Positions 1-10,577 of a DNA stretch of 64,000 nucleotides are shown piece by piece (the first letter of the stretch is position 1; each line of letters opens with the position of its first letter). The stretch comes from Petasospora fabianii (lineage: Eukaryota > Ascomycota > Saccharomycetes > Phaffomycetales > Wickerhamomycetaceae): positions 124,001 to 188,000 of the forward strand of contig CP048724.1 in the NCBI GenBank assembly GCA_022641835.1, given 5' to 3'. The position numbers were made by a program, and so were the translations under genes. The notes under the pieces are model-generated. The model did not search any database. It saw only the letters and a list, made by a program, of their open reading frames with translations, and was not told where the DNA came from.

Positions 1-930
1 GTCATCATCAATATCCTTTAACTGGTCATCAACAAGTTCGTCGTTGAAATCATCATCGACATCGTCTTCGTCCTCGTCATCATCCATATCGGCATCTTCA
101 ATGTCATCTGTGACTTTATAGTCCTTGAGATACTTGAGTGATCTGAACTTTCTCGAAGGCGTCACTGGTGACACAACAAGCACCTTGGAGATGTAATCCC
201 TCTCTTGGAGATACGTCACAGTGGATTTGAAGACAATCTTAAGTCTTGGGTTCTTATCCATCTCAAACTCACGTCTGAGATCATTGACCTGTCTGATACC
301 ATTCTTAGCAGCCTTGAGAGAGTTTGTAATCTTTTCTCTTAACTCCTTGATGTTGACAGTAATTTCCTTGCTCTTGGACTTGTTCACCAGTGCTGTGTTC
401 TCAGACGATGTAGGATCAAAGAATCTATTCAAGATGAAGAGTGATAACGTACGTCCACCTCTTAAGATTGACACCTTCTTGATCAGATGTGATATGCTTT
501 TGATTCTAGATGTCAAGCTTCGATTATCCTGACCGGTAGATTTCACAAGCTCCACAGAGTCAATACCAGTAGAGCGAGAATGGGCAATGGCCACAAGCAA
601 GTCAAATGCTCGAGCACCAATAGCGTTGTTCTGCTTTGGTGAGCCAGTGAGTGCTATCCAATGGTATTCCTCATCGAGTCGAATCTTGTATGACTTGGCC
701 TCGTCAAACGTCTCCGGATGTTGCACAACTCCACCAGAGTCCGAGATAATAATGATCTTCGAATTATCCTTGAGCCAGGAATATACCATATGTTGATAGA
801 TCTCTTTGTTTACTGCTGGGACGCGTGTACTGAGTAGTTCCCAAAGTCGAGTCCAGGAGATCCCGCAGCTTCCCTCGAAGGAGAGTTCTTCGAGAACAAG
901 GTCCACTACAGCATCTGGATGGAGACCCAT
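1..930 (-). CDS. TFC3: TFC3-like B-block-binding subunit of TFIIIC (5' part; continues beyond left edge)
   Basis: The minus strand is open for 310 codons from an ATG at 930 down to base 1, so the C-terminal part lies outside the window. The N-terminus MGLHPDAVVDLVLEEL is followed by a segment with the pattern of the B-block-binding TFIIIC domain (around residues 95-140, NNAIGARAFDLLVAIAHSRS, then TGQDNRSLTSRIKSI). An acidic stretch rich in Asp and Glu follows near residues 290-310. In the family this is the large subunit (tau138) that binds the tRNA-gene B box and recruits TFIIIB for RNA polymerase III. I identify it from the B-block domain and the N-terminal position of that domain. It is tandem with GLC3 on the same strand. 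No introns are seen. The family call is fairly firm; the symbol assumes orthology. Confidence 0.75.
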   Translation of the reverse strand, partial: MGLHPDAVVDLVLEELSFEGSCGISWTRLWELLSTRVPAVNKEIYQHMVYSWLKDNSKIIIISDSGGVVQHPETFDEAKSYKIRLDEEYHWIALTGSPKQNNAIGARAFDLLVAIAHSRSTGIDSVELVKSTGQDNRSLTSRIKSISHLIKKVSILRGGRTLSLFILNRFFDPTSSENTALVNKSKSKEITVNIKELREKITNSLKAAKNGIRQVNDLRREFEMDKNPRLKIVFKSTVTYLQERDYISKVLVVSPVTPSRKFRSLKYLKDYKVTDDIEDADMDDDEDEDDVDDDFNDELVDDQLKDIDDD

Positions 931-1289
931 TGTTTCGAATGACCTTGTGTTTAGTCGTACGGTGATTATGATTATAGTGATGACCAATGTTATTGCCGCC
1001 TAGGTAGGAAAAAAAATATGTGTTTTTTGGTTGCCACTCAGACTCGAACAGGCGCGAACTGAAGAGCCAGCCCAAGTGCCAGTGGTGTCTGGGTGAGTAT
1101 AAGAGTCCATATAGACACTACAGTTGTTATTCTACTCTTCTTTTAATGTTGAATGCCATGTTGTTATATGCAAAGTGAATGATAGCAAAATGACTGGTAG
1201 CAAAATTGATAGCAAGACGAATTGAAGGAAAGAGGAATGTGTGGGTTGTCGCCAGCGGTACCATAGAGCTAGACGGGCATATACTAGGC
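931..1289. other. Intergenic: TFC3 promoter and GLC3 3' flank
   Basis: This stretch lies between two minus-strand genes. It must hold the GLC3 terminator and the TFC3 promoter. An A-run near 1009-1016 is the only low-complexity feature, and I see no RNA gene or repeat. Confidence 0.5.
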
Positions 1290-3371
1290 TCATTCAACAC
1301 GAGCGAGAACCAAGGCAGTACGGTTTGGAATGTAGACTTGGACGTAGTTCGCTCTGTTGTTCCACGGTAAGTCAGTGGTGAAAAACTCCTGTTCTTTGGC
1401 AACTCTGTCATGACCACCAAACTCTGGAGCATCAGAGTTGAGCACAATCTTGTAAGTACCTGGCACATCAACTCCACATCTGTAGTCAGTATAACTGTTG
1501 GTTGGATGGATGTTGAAGATGAAGAGCAAACCACCTTTTTCAAAAACCAAAACCTTGTCGGACTCATGTTTGAGCGAAATGTATTGGTCCTTTTTGTGCA
1601 ACCAACCATATTTGGATTCTGTAAGTTGCATGGCCTTGTCAAACTGATAAAGGAACTTGTATCTCAGCAACTCGTCATCAATCAGATTGAATTGTCTTCT
1701 GGCATAATGGTAAGAGTCTCCATTGTTGGCATTTGGGAAGTCTAGCCATTCTGGATGACCAAATTCATTACCTTCAAAGTTCAAGTAACCTTCACCACCA
1801 AGAGTATGGGTCAAGAGACGAATTATCTTGTGCAATGCAATACCACGGTCAATGACTGGTGTTAATGGTGACAGAGTACTCATGTTTGTGTACATTTCTG
1901 CATCCATTAACCAAAACGCCAAGGTCTTGTCACCGACAAGTGCCTGATCATGGGACTCACAGTATCCAATAGCTTTCTCAGCATAACGTCTGTTGGTCAA
2001 TGTGTGTACAATGTTGGAAATGTCCCATTCTTCATCTTTCTTCTCTTTTAGGATTTTGATCCACATGTCTGGTAAAGCCATGGCGAGTCTGTAGTCAAAG
2101 CCCACACCACCATCAGCACGGGAGACACCAAGGGTAGGCATACCACTAACATCTTCGGCAATACTAGTAAACTGGGTGCTTTCCTTCTTAGCGCATTCAG
2201 AGATCAAGTCGTTGGCCAACATCAAGTAAGTCAGAGCCTCCTTATCAACAGCAGAGTTTTCATGGAGGTATTCATTGTAGTCACCAGAGAAGGCACCATC
2301 GGCACCGACACCGTGATGCAAATAGAGCATACTAGTGACACCATCAAATCTAAAACCATCAAATTTGTAAACATCCAAGTAGAATTTCAAATTGGAAAGC
2401 AGGAATCTTAACACCTCATATTTACCATAGTTGAACAGTTTAGAATCCCATAGTGGATGATTACCTTTACCACCGGAGTGGAAGTATTGCCAGTCGGTAC
2501 CATCAAAGTTATTCAAACCGTCATCAACGTTTTTAGAGGCGTGAGAATGGACAACATCGAGTAAGACGACGATCCCCATAGAATGGGCCGTATCTATCAA
2601 CTCCTTCAGATCTTCAGGGGTACCATATCTTGAAGAGATTGCAAAGAATGAGGTGACCTGATAACCGAAGGAGGCGTAGTATGCATGCTCCATAATAGCC
2701 ATAAGTTGAATTGTGTTATATCCTAGATCTTTGATTCTCGGTAACACATTTTTGGTAAAGTCCCTGTATGAACCGATACGTGGTTCTGGGGTTGAGATAC
2801 CAACGTGGGCTTCATAGATTCTCAAGCTCTCGTGTGGTCTTGGACGTGGGTGCTTGAATGTGTATGTTTCACTTGGGTTCCAGAATCTTGCTTCGTAAGA
2901 GACGGAGTTGGAATCCTTTGGTGGTGCTGTGGCACGTTTGATCCATGCTGGGAGCCTATAGAGCTCCTCGCCCGATGGGAGTCTTAACAAGATCTTGACA
3001 CGAGAATCATGTGGAATGGTACCTGAAGGCAAGTCAATTGAGAAGCAACCATATGCATCCTTGGTCATTTCATGATTTTTCTGCCAGTTGTTGAAATCAC
3101 CAATAAGGAATGCCTGTTGGGCATTTGGTGCCCATTCCTTGTAATGAATACCGGTGCTGTCCTCATAGAGACCATAAGTCTTGTATGAGTCGGCAACGTT
3201 CATGATACCACCTTCAGCATCTTGAAACTTCTGAAGCCATTGGTCAGCGTTTGCTCTTCTGCGCGCAAGCTCTTCAGCAAAAGGGGTAAGCCATGGATCG
3301 TCTCTGATAGCCCCTTGGACAGAGGTGGGGATCTTGTTATCTTGCTGTCCGGATGTTGTGTCCGTAGCCAT
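1290..3371 (-). CDS. GLC3: 1,4-alpha-glucan branching enzyme (glycogen branching)
   Basis: This 693-residue protein is the glycogen branching enzyme, which cuts alpha-1,4 glucan chains and re-attaches them in alpha-1,6 linkage in the cytosol. An N-terminal CBM48 module (about residues 60-150, with [18 protein letters not shown]) precedes a GH13 catalytic barrel. The four GH13 signatures are present: DVVHSH, GFRFDGV (nucleophile Asp near residue 343), AEDVSGMP with the acid Glu, and CESHDQ. The length is close to the family norm of about 700. I chose the ATG at 3371 ([10 protein letters not shown]). The frame stays open for 79 more codons upstream, but that extension is basic and low in family likeness. 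AGGGG, a stress-response-type element, occurs upstream near 3610. Confidence 0.95.
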   Translation of the reverse strand: MATDTTSGQQDNKIPTSVQGAIRDDPWLTPFAEELARRRANADQWLQKFQDAEGGIMNVADSYKTYGLYEDSTGIHYKEWAPNAQQAFLIGDFNNWQKNHEMTKDAYGCFSIDLPSGTIPHDSRVKILLRLPSGEELYRLPAWIKRATAPPKDSNSVSYEARFWNPSETYTFKHPRPRPHESLRIYEAHVGISTPEPRIGSYRDFTKNVLPRIKDLGYNTIQLMAIMEHAYYASFGYQVTSFFAISSRYGTPEDLKELIDTAHSMGIVVLLDVVHSHASKNVDDGLNNFDGTDWQYFHSGGKGNHPLWDSKLFNYGKYEVLRFLLSNLKFYLDVYKFDGFRFDGVTSMLYLHHGVGADGAFSGDYNEYLHENSAVDKEALTYLMLANDLISECAKKESTQFTSIAEDVSGMPTLGVSRADGGVGFDYRLAMALPDMWIKILKEKKDEEWDISNIVHTLTNRRYAEKAIGYCESHDQALVGDKTLAFWLMDAEMYTNMSTLSPLTPVIDRGIALHKIIRLLTHTLGGEGYLNFEGNEFGHPEWLDFPNANNGDSYHYARRQFNLIDDELLRYKFLYQFDKAMQLTESKYGWLHKKDQYISLKHESDKVLVFEKGGLLFIFNIHPTNSYTDYRCGVDVPGTYKIVLNSDAPEFGGHDRVAKEQEFFTTDLPWNNRANYVQVYIPNRTALVLARVE

Positions 3372-3794
3372 GGTGCAAAGTGATTGGAAGGGAGTGGAAA
3401 GTGTTTTAGTACTTAGCTTAAGTGTTGGCTCGTGAGGACAATTGATATAGCAAGTGGGGAGCTGGGAGATCTGGGCTGTTTTTTTCCTATCGAGGCGGGG
3501 GAAAAAACTGGAGGAGGAGGCAACCCCATAATTTATGCGGCTGTTGCATCTACTTGACTTGTGTGAGCTGACGGCCTTGGTTCGCGCACACCCATCGCGA
3601 TTCTTCACTGAGGGGATCTTAGATATTGATCGGGCTATGGAAAATTAATAGAGCTTATACATCTCAATTTGATGGTGTGAAGGAGATTATAGATCTCCAC
3701 GATTATGGAATAAAGTGGAATAAAGTGGGGTTATTTTGGTAAATATGAAGAGATCATAAAAAGAAAAAAAATAGAAAAAAAGAACGAAACAGAG
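3372..3794. other. Intergenic: GLC3 promoter and tRNA 3' flank
   Basis: This is the upstream region of GLC3. The segment around 3755-3785 is A-rich on the plus strand, hence T-rich downstream of the minus-strand tRNA-Arg, and can serve as its Pol III terminator. An AGGGG stress-type element lies at about 3611-3615. Confidence 0.5.
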
Positions 3795-3866
3795 CACTCA
3801 TGCTGGGGGTCGAACCCAGAATCTTCTGATTAGAAGTCAGACGCGTTGCCATTACGCCACACGAGC
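3795..3866 (-). tRNA. tRNA-Arg (anticodon UCU)
   Basis: The reverse complement folds as a complete 72-nt tRNA without an intron. The acceptor stem GCTCGTG pairs with CATGAGT with two G-U pairs. The D arm is GCGT-AATGGCA-ACGC. The anticodon arm TCTGA-CTTCTAA-TCAGA carries anticodon TCT. The T arm CTGGG-TTCGACC-CCCAG contains the GGTTCGA B box. The discriminator is G. The anticodon reads AGA, the usual favoured arginine codon in yeasts. T-runs follow the 3' end. CCA is not encoded, as expected for a eukaryote. Confidence 0.97.
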
Positions 3867-4584
3867 TCAGTTTGTTGAATGTGCCATTCCACAATCCGAC
3901 TGATCATGTTCAAGTCGCATTCTCCACGTGACAAATCACGTGCTGCTCTCTCTTGTGTTTTTCCTTGAAACATGTCTGGTATGCGCCACAACGCCTCCTT
4001 TGAGCTTACTCCTGCGCTCGGTGCAAAGGCACGTAAACATCGGACCCCTCCTTCAGTGGCGTGACAATGTTAACACCTATGAGTATCTCACTAGATAATG
4101 TCTTAAACAGATACAACAACAGCAAATAACAGAAATAGAAGGACTATCTTCCCCTCTAACTACAATTAATTGTCCCCCCCCCCCAGTTGATCTTTTGTTT
4201 TGACGCGTCTCCAGATCATCGCGTGCCCGGCAGACGCGTTTCATAAACCTCACTGTTTCGAAACATGATGCACAGCCCACAGCCCCTTCAAATGGTTATC
4301 TCGGGCCAGATATAAAGACATGTAACCCGCTAGACTTTTCGTTCGCTAAAAACATAGCCTACACCTACACAGCCTTATTCACACAACACACATAAAAGCT
4401 TATACTTCCATACACTCCCTCACCTATACACCCATACACTCCTTGATACCATTCTGGTTCGCTTAAGACCTGTCACTCCTTCAACAATAGAATACATCAT
4501 CACACTCTGTGTTCACTGAAGCTTGTTTTTATCATATTTATCCCATTTACCCCATTCAACGCAAGACTTCAAAGAACATCTACA
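3867..4584. promoter_or_regulatory. Intergenic with two CACGTG boxes, two MCB boxes, a C11 tract and a TATA box
   Basis: Between the tRNA and the small ORF at 4585 I see two CACGTG E-boxes at about 3927-3932 and 3938-3943. Two ACGCGT MCB elements lie at 4203-4208 and 4234-4239. A run of eleven C occupies 4174-4184. A TATA-like sequence (GATATAAAG) lies near 4310-4318. The region from about 4340 to 4580 is pyrimidine-rich and looks like a yeast 5' leader. The MCB pair would predict G1/S timing for the downstream gene through MBF. Confidence 0.5.
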
Positions 4585-4806
4585 ATGAACTTTCTCACAA
4601 TCATTGCCTTCGTCGCTGTCTCCATTCAGGCATCACCATTGCCAACAGACACACCAACCACAGCCACGACAACAATTGCACCAGTGGTTGTCTCTTCAGC
4701 ATCATCTTCCGCTACACTATCGTTTCCTACCGTCCCACTAACGGCATCTGGTGCTAAGAATCAGTTTTATCCAGCCAAGGTGATTGAGACCAGAGTTATT
4801 GGTTGA
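4585..4806 (+). CDS. Small putative secreted protein, Ser/Thr-rich
   Basis: I do not recognise this 73-residue ORF. Its N-terminus, MNFLTIIAFVAVSIQASPLP, resembles a signal peptide with likely cleavage after about residue 17. A Thr/Ser/Ala-rich segment (TDTPTTATTTIAPVVVSSAS) follows, then a short tail ending in Gly without a GPI signal. It has a TATA box and pyrimidine-rich leader upstream, which favours a real transcription unit. An overlapping ORF in another frame starts at 4509 but lacks secretory features. It might be a small wall-associated or pheromone-like secreted peptide, but no family assignment is possible, and it may be spurious. Confidence 0.45.
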   Translation: MNFLTIIAFVAVSIQASPLPTDTPTTATTTIAPVVVSSASSSATLSFPTVPLTASGAKNQFYPAKVIETRVIG

Positions 4807-5597
4807 TGAAATGGTTCATGGTGATAGGTATTCTACATTGGATCCTTTATGTCTTGTCTTGTTCTTTGGTTTTCGTTATTTGGTTATGACTGTTATGTTG
4901 CATGTTTGTTTTAGTTCCGTTTGATGATTTACGTTATATTTTGCATTTGAAGTCAGCAGCTAGTAGGTCTAGTAGTTTTGTAGTTGTATTCGACATGAAG
5001 TAGCAACACAAATCGTTACTCACACTTTAGCATTATCAAGTCGCCATCCGTACGCCTCCATGATAAGTATACAACGGGTGATTGAATACATTCCGTTAAA
5101 CGATTTCGGCGAGTCTTAACTAACAGGGGACGAATTTACGAACACAATCGACGAAATCTTATCTAGACATGGGTTTGCACAAGCAGATCCACTACAAGGG
5201 ATGATTGGAACCAGTCGTCTCGCATAACTACTACTACATACTAGACTAGTGTTACTACACCCTGGCACACATGACTGGTCTATCTACGATGTGCTCTGGT
5301 GACGGCATTAGTCAACAATGTTCTAAAAAGCTGACAAAACGACTATCAACGACAAGAGCAATACAATTCTAGCAAATAACTGAAGCAAATAAACTGGTCA
5401 TCGTAGTTTCTCCTCCATCTGTAGAACGTTAATTGATGTCTATCGTTAAGCCCCACAGATGCTCCCGGATCACGATCTCCGCTGCAAAAGATCGAGACGA
5501 AAAACGTAACACTCAACAACCAATGGGCCACTGTTAACACCTCCACCAGACCGAAACGCTCCATAACTCGATCCAGTTGCACAGTCTTCTACTCACA
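4807..5597. other. Intergenic, no feature recognised
   Basis: This holds the 3' flank of the small ORF and the EMC5 promoter. I found no tRNA, repeat or convincing ORF. The final stretch before 5598 is the EMC5 leader. Confidence 0.4.
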
Positions 5598-6062
5598 ATG
5601 CCCGCCATACTTCCCTCTATTGCCACACTCTCGTTGTTTCACGCCCTCTACTCCTCCTTTGAGTTCACACACCTCAACAAGACACACGCAACAACAGCCC
5701 TTGCCTTCCCAGTTGACATTCAGCTCGAGGTTACACTCTCGCTCGTGCTATACCTCCTTCATTTCTTCCTGCTCTCTGGACGCCACACTGAACTCAGTCT
5801 TGTCGATAATGGAAGAGTGCTCAAGAAGAGCGCAAGACTCACACCGGTGGCCATGAAGGATGCAGTAGCTTGGGATGAGTTGAAAGGAGGCAATGTCATG
5901 TTTAAGGGCATCGAAACAAGGGTAACATATCTCGATATTGCTCAAAAGAGAAAGGAGTTCCAGGAATGGGAAAAGTCCAACGAGAAGTCTGTGGAAAAGA
6001 CTGTGGAGACATCTGAAGAGACATCTGAACAGCCAACTACTCTGGACAAGGAAGACAAATAA
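5598..6062 (+). CDS. EMC5: ER membrane protein complex subunit 5
   Basis: This 154-residue protein matches Emc5/Kre27, the small MMgT-family subunit of the ER membrane complex that inserts tail-anchored and multi-pass proteins. Two hydrophobic helices lie at about residues 2-20 and 48-70. The conserved SLFHALYSSFEF segment joins the first helix to its lumenal loop, and a cytosolic domain with QKRKEFQEWEKSN follows. The C-terminal tail is acidic and Ser/Thr/Glu-rich (KTVETSEETSEQP), longer than in S. cerevisiae. I start at 5598 (MPAILPSIATL) rather than at the in-frame ATG 21 bases upstream because the family begins at this point. The gene converges with the Sbe2-like gene on the other strand. 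Confidence 0.85.
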   Translation: MPAILPSIATLSLFHALYSSFEFTHLNKTHATTALAFPVDIQLEVTLSLVLYLLHFFLLSGRHTELSLVDNGRVLKKSARLTPVAMKDAVAWDELKGGNVMFKGIETRVTYLDIAQKRKEFQEWEKSNEKSVEKTVETSEETSEQPTTLDKEDK

Positions 6063-6243
6063 TTAACACTTCTCTTACTACAAAACATCTAACGAAATCA
6101 ATGCGTATAATTAAAGTTGAATAATCGTGTAAATCATAAGCGGAATTGAACTCAATGACCCATGAACCGGAAGAATAGCCCCATCAATTCAATCAAAGTC
6201 ATCAAATCCATACCCTTTATCTCTCTTCCCTTCCCTTCAAACA

Positions 6244-8238
6244 TTAGAACTTCTTCGAGAAGTGATAAATTCTCTCAAAGAACTTGTTTGTGTCGTTAAT
6301 GTATGCATAGTCATCACTCTTCATTAACGAGTCCAAGTCATTGAAACCGAAATGGAACTCTCTCAACACAACTAAAAACGTGGCATACCAGATTTTGTAA
6401 TTGTTGTTAAGTACGGCAATGTCAAGCAGTTGGTAAATAGTGGAAACTTCTTCCAAGTGTGCAAGTAGCTCGTAAATCATGTTAGAGTTCAACTGAGACA
6501 TGTCATCTTTAAACTCCCTATCACCCAAATACTTTTTCATCACTGTGTTCTTATGCAAGTTGTTGTTGAACTTGGTCATCGCTACTTCGTCAAACACAGA
6601 CAATCTCAACCAGTTGACCAAGTTGTAAGTGTCAACTTCATTGAACTTGAGCAATAGCGTAGCCATGAGCAACTCGTCACCAACTTCCAATCCATTACTC
6701 GAGATCATCTTCATCTTAATCAAGCGAGTAAGCTTCTCATTCAAAGGTTGACCATTTTGAAACTGGGACATCTTGACATACACTGAGCTGACAAGCTTTT
6801 CAATCTCCAACACTTTCGATGAAGGCAATTCTGGAATTTTGCTCAATTTCTCCTTCAACTCTTCATACTTTTCATAATCATTATTCACTTTGGCCTTCTC
6901 CAATCTTGAACACATCACCTGTGACCAAATTCTATATCTCAAATGATCCGGGATGATCCCTTTGAAACACAACTTCTTCATCTCATTCTGTGTAGAGTTT
7001 CTTAAAGTACCTCGATCTTCCAACTCGGCCCATCTATGCTTATTTTTCTCCATAGTGGCTTTCAAGATTTCGTTTTGTTCCTGCTTCTTTTTATCCAGCT
7101 TAGCAGCCTGTTCAAGCATCTTGGAAATATCCTTCTCATGCTTCTTCGATTCTGTTGTTGGCTTTGGAGGCAACCAAATCGGTCTCGTCGAGCTAAGTGA
7201 ATCAGCCTTCTCTTTCGACATCAATTTCATATCATCCAAACCTAGTTCACTAGCTCTCTTAACCATGCTTGGCAAATTTAATGAACTCATCTCTCGGTTC
7301 TTCAGCTCCTTCTTAACGTATTGCTCCGAACTTTCCTCGTAGAACTTGGCAATCGAGTCAGCAGCATCCTGATGCATGTAAAAACTTGATCCGGAATCAC
7401 CAACACGACCAATCATCGGACTAGGCGGACCAGAAATCTGACCTGGAAGTGGAGACATTGGGAGAAGTGCCGGTGATTCATCCATGATGTTCTTAATCAT
7501 TGCAGGTGGTTTACCTGATGCTGGAGAGAACAATTTTGCTGTTCCCTTTGTGAAGGGAACATTCCAAATCATGCCATCCGCAATGGTTTCGTCATCAGAG
7601 TTCACATCGTCAAAGTACTTTTCACGTTCACGGATGGTAGCCTTAGAAGATGACTTGGAGTTTTGACGACGGAGACGATAGCGTTGTGAAGGTGTCAGTG
7701 TGTTGATGGTTGATGAGGAGCCATTTGGTGGGAGAGAATCGAGGGACATTGTAGAGGAGAAGTTTGTGCTAAGCTTTGGTGTGGATGGCGACTCTCGGAG
7801 TCTGTTCATGCTGAGTTGGGAGGCACTGTTCTTAACAGCCATCTGATTAAGCTTGGACTCGTATAACGATGTGACTGAACCGTTGTTGTGCTGGTGGATT
7901 CTGGGTGAGTTTGCGACGGAACTCGAGGTCAATGAAGAGTTCCTTGAATTGATTTCTTCACTGAAATCAGACACGTTCGAGGATGTTATGGAGTCATTGG
8001 AGACTGGTCTCTCAAGAATCGAAACCTTGGAGTTATTCTTGCTCTTGTTCTTGAGGATGGCATTATCGGATGGGCGACGAGGAATAGTCTGAAGACCGAG
8101 TCCCTTGACAGAGTTGTTCAAGAAGGGCTGTGATGTGCTTCTCTTCATGATTCTCAAAGGTTTGGAATCAAATTGGTCATCATCAAGTGAAACGTTTTCC
8201 AAGTTCTCCTGAAGCGCCGGTAATTGTAGAGCACTCAT
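6244..8238 (-). CDS. Sbe2/Sbe22-like bud-growth protein with TBC-related C-terminal region
   Basis: This 664-residue protein has a long Ser/Asn-rich, probably disordered N-terminus (residues 1-180). A conserved block TPSQRYRLRRQNSKSS then reads into REREKYFDDVNSDD and an IWNVPFTKG motif. A Lys/Glu-rich coiled-coil follows near residues 365-400. The C-terminal 270 residues begin LCFKGIIPDHLRYRIWSQVM, which resembles the entry motif of TBC Rab-GAP domains, but I do not see clear IxxDxxR and YxQ catalytic fingers. The QRYRLRR plus IWN-P arrangement is typical of the fungal Sbe2/Sbe22 group, linked in S. cerevisiae to Golgi-to-bud delivery of wall material. The family name is tentative; the TBC-like fold is an inference. 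Confidence 0.5.
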   Translation of the reverse strand: MSALQLPALQENLENVSLDDDQFDSKPLRIMKRSTSQPFLNNSVKGLGLQTIPRRPSDNAILKNKSKNNSKVSILERPVSNDSITSSNVSDFSEEINSRNSSLTSSSVANSPRIHQHNNGSVTSLYESKLNQMAVKNSASQLSMNRLRESPSTPKLSTNFSSTMSLDSLPPNGSSSTINTLTPSQRYRLRRQNSKSSSKATIREREKYFDDVNSDDETIADGMIWNVPFTKGTAKLFSPASGKPPAMIKNIMDESPALLPMSPLPGQISGPPSPMIGRVGDSGSSFYMHQDAADSIAKFYEESSEQYVKKELKNREMSSLNLPSMVKRASELGLDDMKLMSKEKADSLSSTRPIWLPPKPTTESKKHEKDISKMLEQAAKLDKKKQEQNEILKATMEKNKHRWAELEDRGTLRNSTQNEMKKLCFKGIIPDHLRYRIWSQVMCSRLEKAKVNNDYEKYEELKEKLSKIPELPSSKVLEIEKLVSSVYVKMSQFQNGQPLNEKLTRLIKMKMISSNGLEVGDELLMATLLLKFNEVDTYNLVNWLRLSVFDEVAMTKFNNNLHKNTVMKKYLGDREFKDDMSQLNSNMIYELLAHLEEVSTIYQLLDIAVLNNNYKIWYATFLVVLREFHFGFNDLDSLMKSDDYAYINDTNKFFERIYHFSKKF

Positions 8239-9680
8239 AGTTGCAGGGAATGTGATTGATGGGTCAGTAATAGAGCAGCGGAACTATGAGGAACAATGAT
8301 ACCGTGTAAGCGAGTGACGTATGTGTATGTGTGCCTCTGTTTGGTATCAAAGAAAGCGAGTGTCAAACGATCAAGTGTGGGGCGCTAGCGCTGTTAGATG
8401 AGCAACGATTCGTAGGTTAAACGAGATGTAAAACTAGTTGGTCAATAGCGGTGTAGAGGGAGAGAAAAACAGAGCAAGTCAGGATAACGAGTCTTAATCC
8501 ACGAGTGATGGACACAAAGGGATCTGGATACTGTTTGTTGATTTCCCAAAAGTGTGTGGTGGGCTAAAAGTTTTGGTTCTTGAAGATGGAGTGAGTGGAA
8601 GGAAATCAAAATGATGGTCTTAGGGAGGCAGCCAGCAGTCTTTCGCTTGTGCGAGCTTGTCGGAGGGGCCCTTATTAAAGATATGTGTGAAAGTTTACGG
8701 TTCGTGGAACTTGGGGAGGACGGAGGAAAGAAGACTTGGGCAACTGTGTGGATTTTGAGGGAAAGGACCGCGTAGACGATGGCAACAAACAACAAAAAGT
8801 ACAACAGATTTCAGTGAGCTGTGAAAGCCGACAATTTTTGTTCCTGGCGGCTGGCGTGTACTTTTCGCCAAATTGGCGCGATTCAGCAACGTTCGGGACA
8901 TTAGTTTACCGAGAGAGCCGTGAGAGTTTCCTCTTTGGGCGAATCACTGCGCATACTGTACTGCAAGTCTAATTTTGGCATATGCTGCTGGGGCATGGTT
9001 GTCGCGGATCTGCTGCTTCTTGACGCATGGTCTTTTCCGCAAAAGGGGGGATCCTAACCTGATTAGGACTATTTCGCAATTATTTAACCCTAGAAACGTG
9101 AAGTAAAGTTTCCGCAATTGACGCAGGGCACCGAAATAGTCGGTTAGAGGCAGCCTTTTTAGGCCAGTCTGAGAGCTATGAAGCTAATGTAGAGGAGGGG
9201 TTCTGTTTATAAAATTTATAGATCACATTATCAAGAGGTCTTTTTTTAGCTCTATGCCTCAAGAAGTTACAGTTTTCATGGACCCTATGAGACCAACGGG
9301 AGCTTTTGAGCAACAAATCAAAACTTATCCTAGATTTACCACGTTCCCACCCCCCAGTTCTTCTGTTGCATAAACACGCGTCTATCCACAACTCCCAGGT
9401 AGTGAGGCTTCCCGAGTCCCCTGTTTCAGCTTCGATTTGTGTTACTACAATCGTTGTATCTGGTACTTTATGATATAACAAAACATGCTCTGCTAAAAGA
9501 TTATATAGCAGAACAAAAGAACGGGTGCAAATGCAATAAATGAATGCAAGAACAGGACATCTTTAATATAGAACCCATGCCCAGGTGTGTGCTCGATTAG
9601 AGATGTATCACGCGTTGAGACAATTTCAGTGTTGGTTGATAGTGTAGATGTTGACATGACAAATGATGATATATAGCTAT
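8239..9680. other. Long gene-poor intergenic (1.4 kb)
   Basis: This contains the promoter of the Sbe2-like gene and the 3' flank of the PQ-loop gene. A 13-base near-palindrome CGCCAAATTGGCG lies at 8866-8878. TCCTAA and TTAGGA form a short inverted repeat around 9053-9069, and AACCCTAG (Tbf1-like) lies near 9088. No ORF here has recognisable protein features. Confidence 0.45.
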
Positions 9681-10577
9681 TCAACTGCTGCTCAAAAGCG
9701 GTGTCTCCTCCGATCTCTTCGCCTCATCTGGCTCTGAGTATAGCCACAGTTGATAGAAGTACACGATATCAAAGATTATGGTACCACCACTTCCAATCAT
9801 GTATGGGAGCTCATTGTAGAAGAATTCCCATCTCTTCTCATCGTTGAAAACAAAGTCACAGTTTGCGAGGATGGATGTGGTATATGTGAGATTTCCGAAA
9901 AGTGTACATGCAAAGAGGAATGGAGAAACGTCCTCGGTAGACTTTCTCTGGTAGTTCTTGATAAGCTGTGGGATACGAGAGAAGAAGTAAAGAGCAGCAC
10001 TGAGCCAGGCAAACAGTGTTCCAAGCATCAAAACTTTATCTCCTTCGACGAGTGCTGGAATCTCAGTCATGATGGAAATGTCTGGGATTGGCATGGCATT
10101 ACCTTGGCCAACTTGTGTAGCGAGGATGGTGGCTGGAATAGCAGCTCTGAGAGCTGTGTTTACAGAGTTGTTAGATGTTCTAGTGACATTATTGGACTGT
10201 TCCATATCTGTGGAGTTATATTGTGTGTTATCGTTGTGATTATGATGATGATGGTGTCTGTGCTTGTGTTTGTGCTTCTTGAGGTAGTAGCCATAGTAGT
10301 AGTACTGACCCGCTAGCACGAAGTCATTGAAGAGGAAGTAAAGTGCTAGCACGTATTGGAAATACATCTGCTGAGTAAGAACACACCCAATAAATGAGCA
10401 TATGTCTCCTGTGATCCATATCATCACGAAAAACCCACTGAGACCCTCGACTGATTTATTGTTGTACGTCTCCACCAGCTGTGGAAGCTGAGCAACGATC
10501 CAGGCAGCGAGCGATGCACCTCCGGAAACAGCAGAGATAAGACTGACCGTTGAATGGCCGTAACAGCTGTCGAGCAT
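9681..10577 (-). CDS. Vacuolar PQ-loop transporter for basic amino acids (Ypq/Rtc2 family)
   Basis: This 298-residue membrane protein belongs to the Ypq1/Ypq2/Rtc2 family (human PQLC2), which exports lysine and arginine from the vacuole. Seven hydrophobic segments are visible, with the two diagnostic PQ motifs, AQLPQ near residue 30 and SRIPQ near residue 210. The central cytosolic loop is unusually His-rich (KKHKHKHRHHHHHNHNDN), a potential metal- or pH-sensing patch. The C-terminus EETPLLSSS has an acidic dileucine-type motif suited to AP-3 sorting to the vacuole. Which of the three yeast paralogues it corresponds to cannot be decided. Confidence 0.9.
   Translation of the reverse strand: MLDSCYGHSTVSLISAVSGGASLAAWIVAQLPQLVETYNNKSVEGLSGFFVMIWITGDICSFIGCVLTQQMYFQYVLALYFLFNDFVLAGQYYYYGYYLKKHKHKHRHHHHHNHNDNTQYNSTDMEQSNNVTRTSNNSVNTALRAAIPATILATQVGQGNAMPIPDISIMTEIPALVEGDKVLMLGTLFAWLSAALYFFSRIPQLIKNYQRKSTEDVSPFLFACTLFGNLTYTTSILANCDFVFNDEKRWEFFYNELPYMIGSGGTIIFDIVYFYQLWLYSEPDEAKRSEETPLLSSS

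Noticed and set aside
3372-3608. In-frame 79-codon N-terminal extension of GLC3
   Set aside because: It is basic and Ser/Cys-rich without likeness to branching enzymes. The ATG at 3371 gives the family length.
9497-9658. A 53-residue ORF with a hydrophobic C-terminus just after the PQ-loop gene
   Set aside because: It begins 23 bases after the preceding stop, leaving no room for a promoter, and has no recognisable relative.
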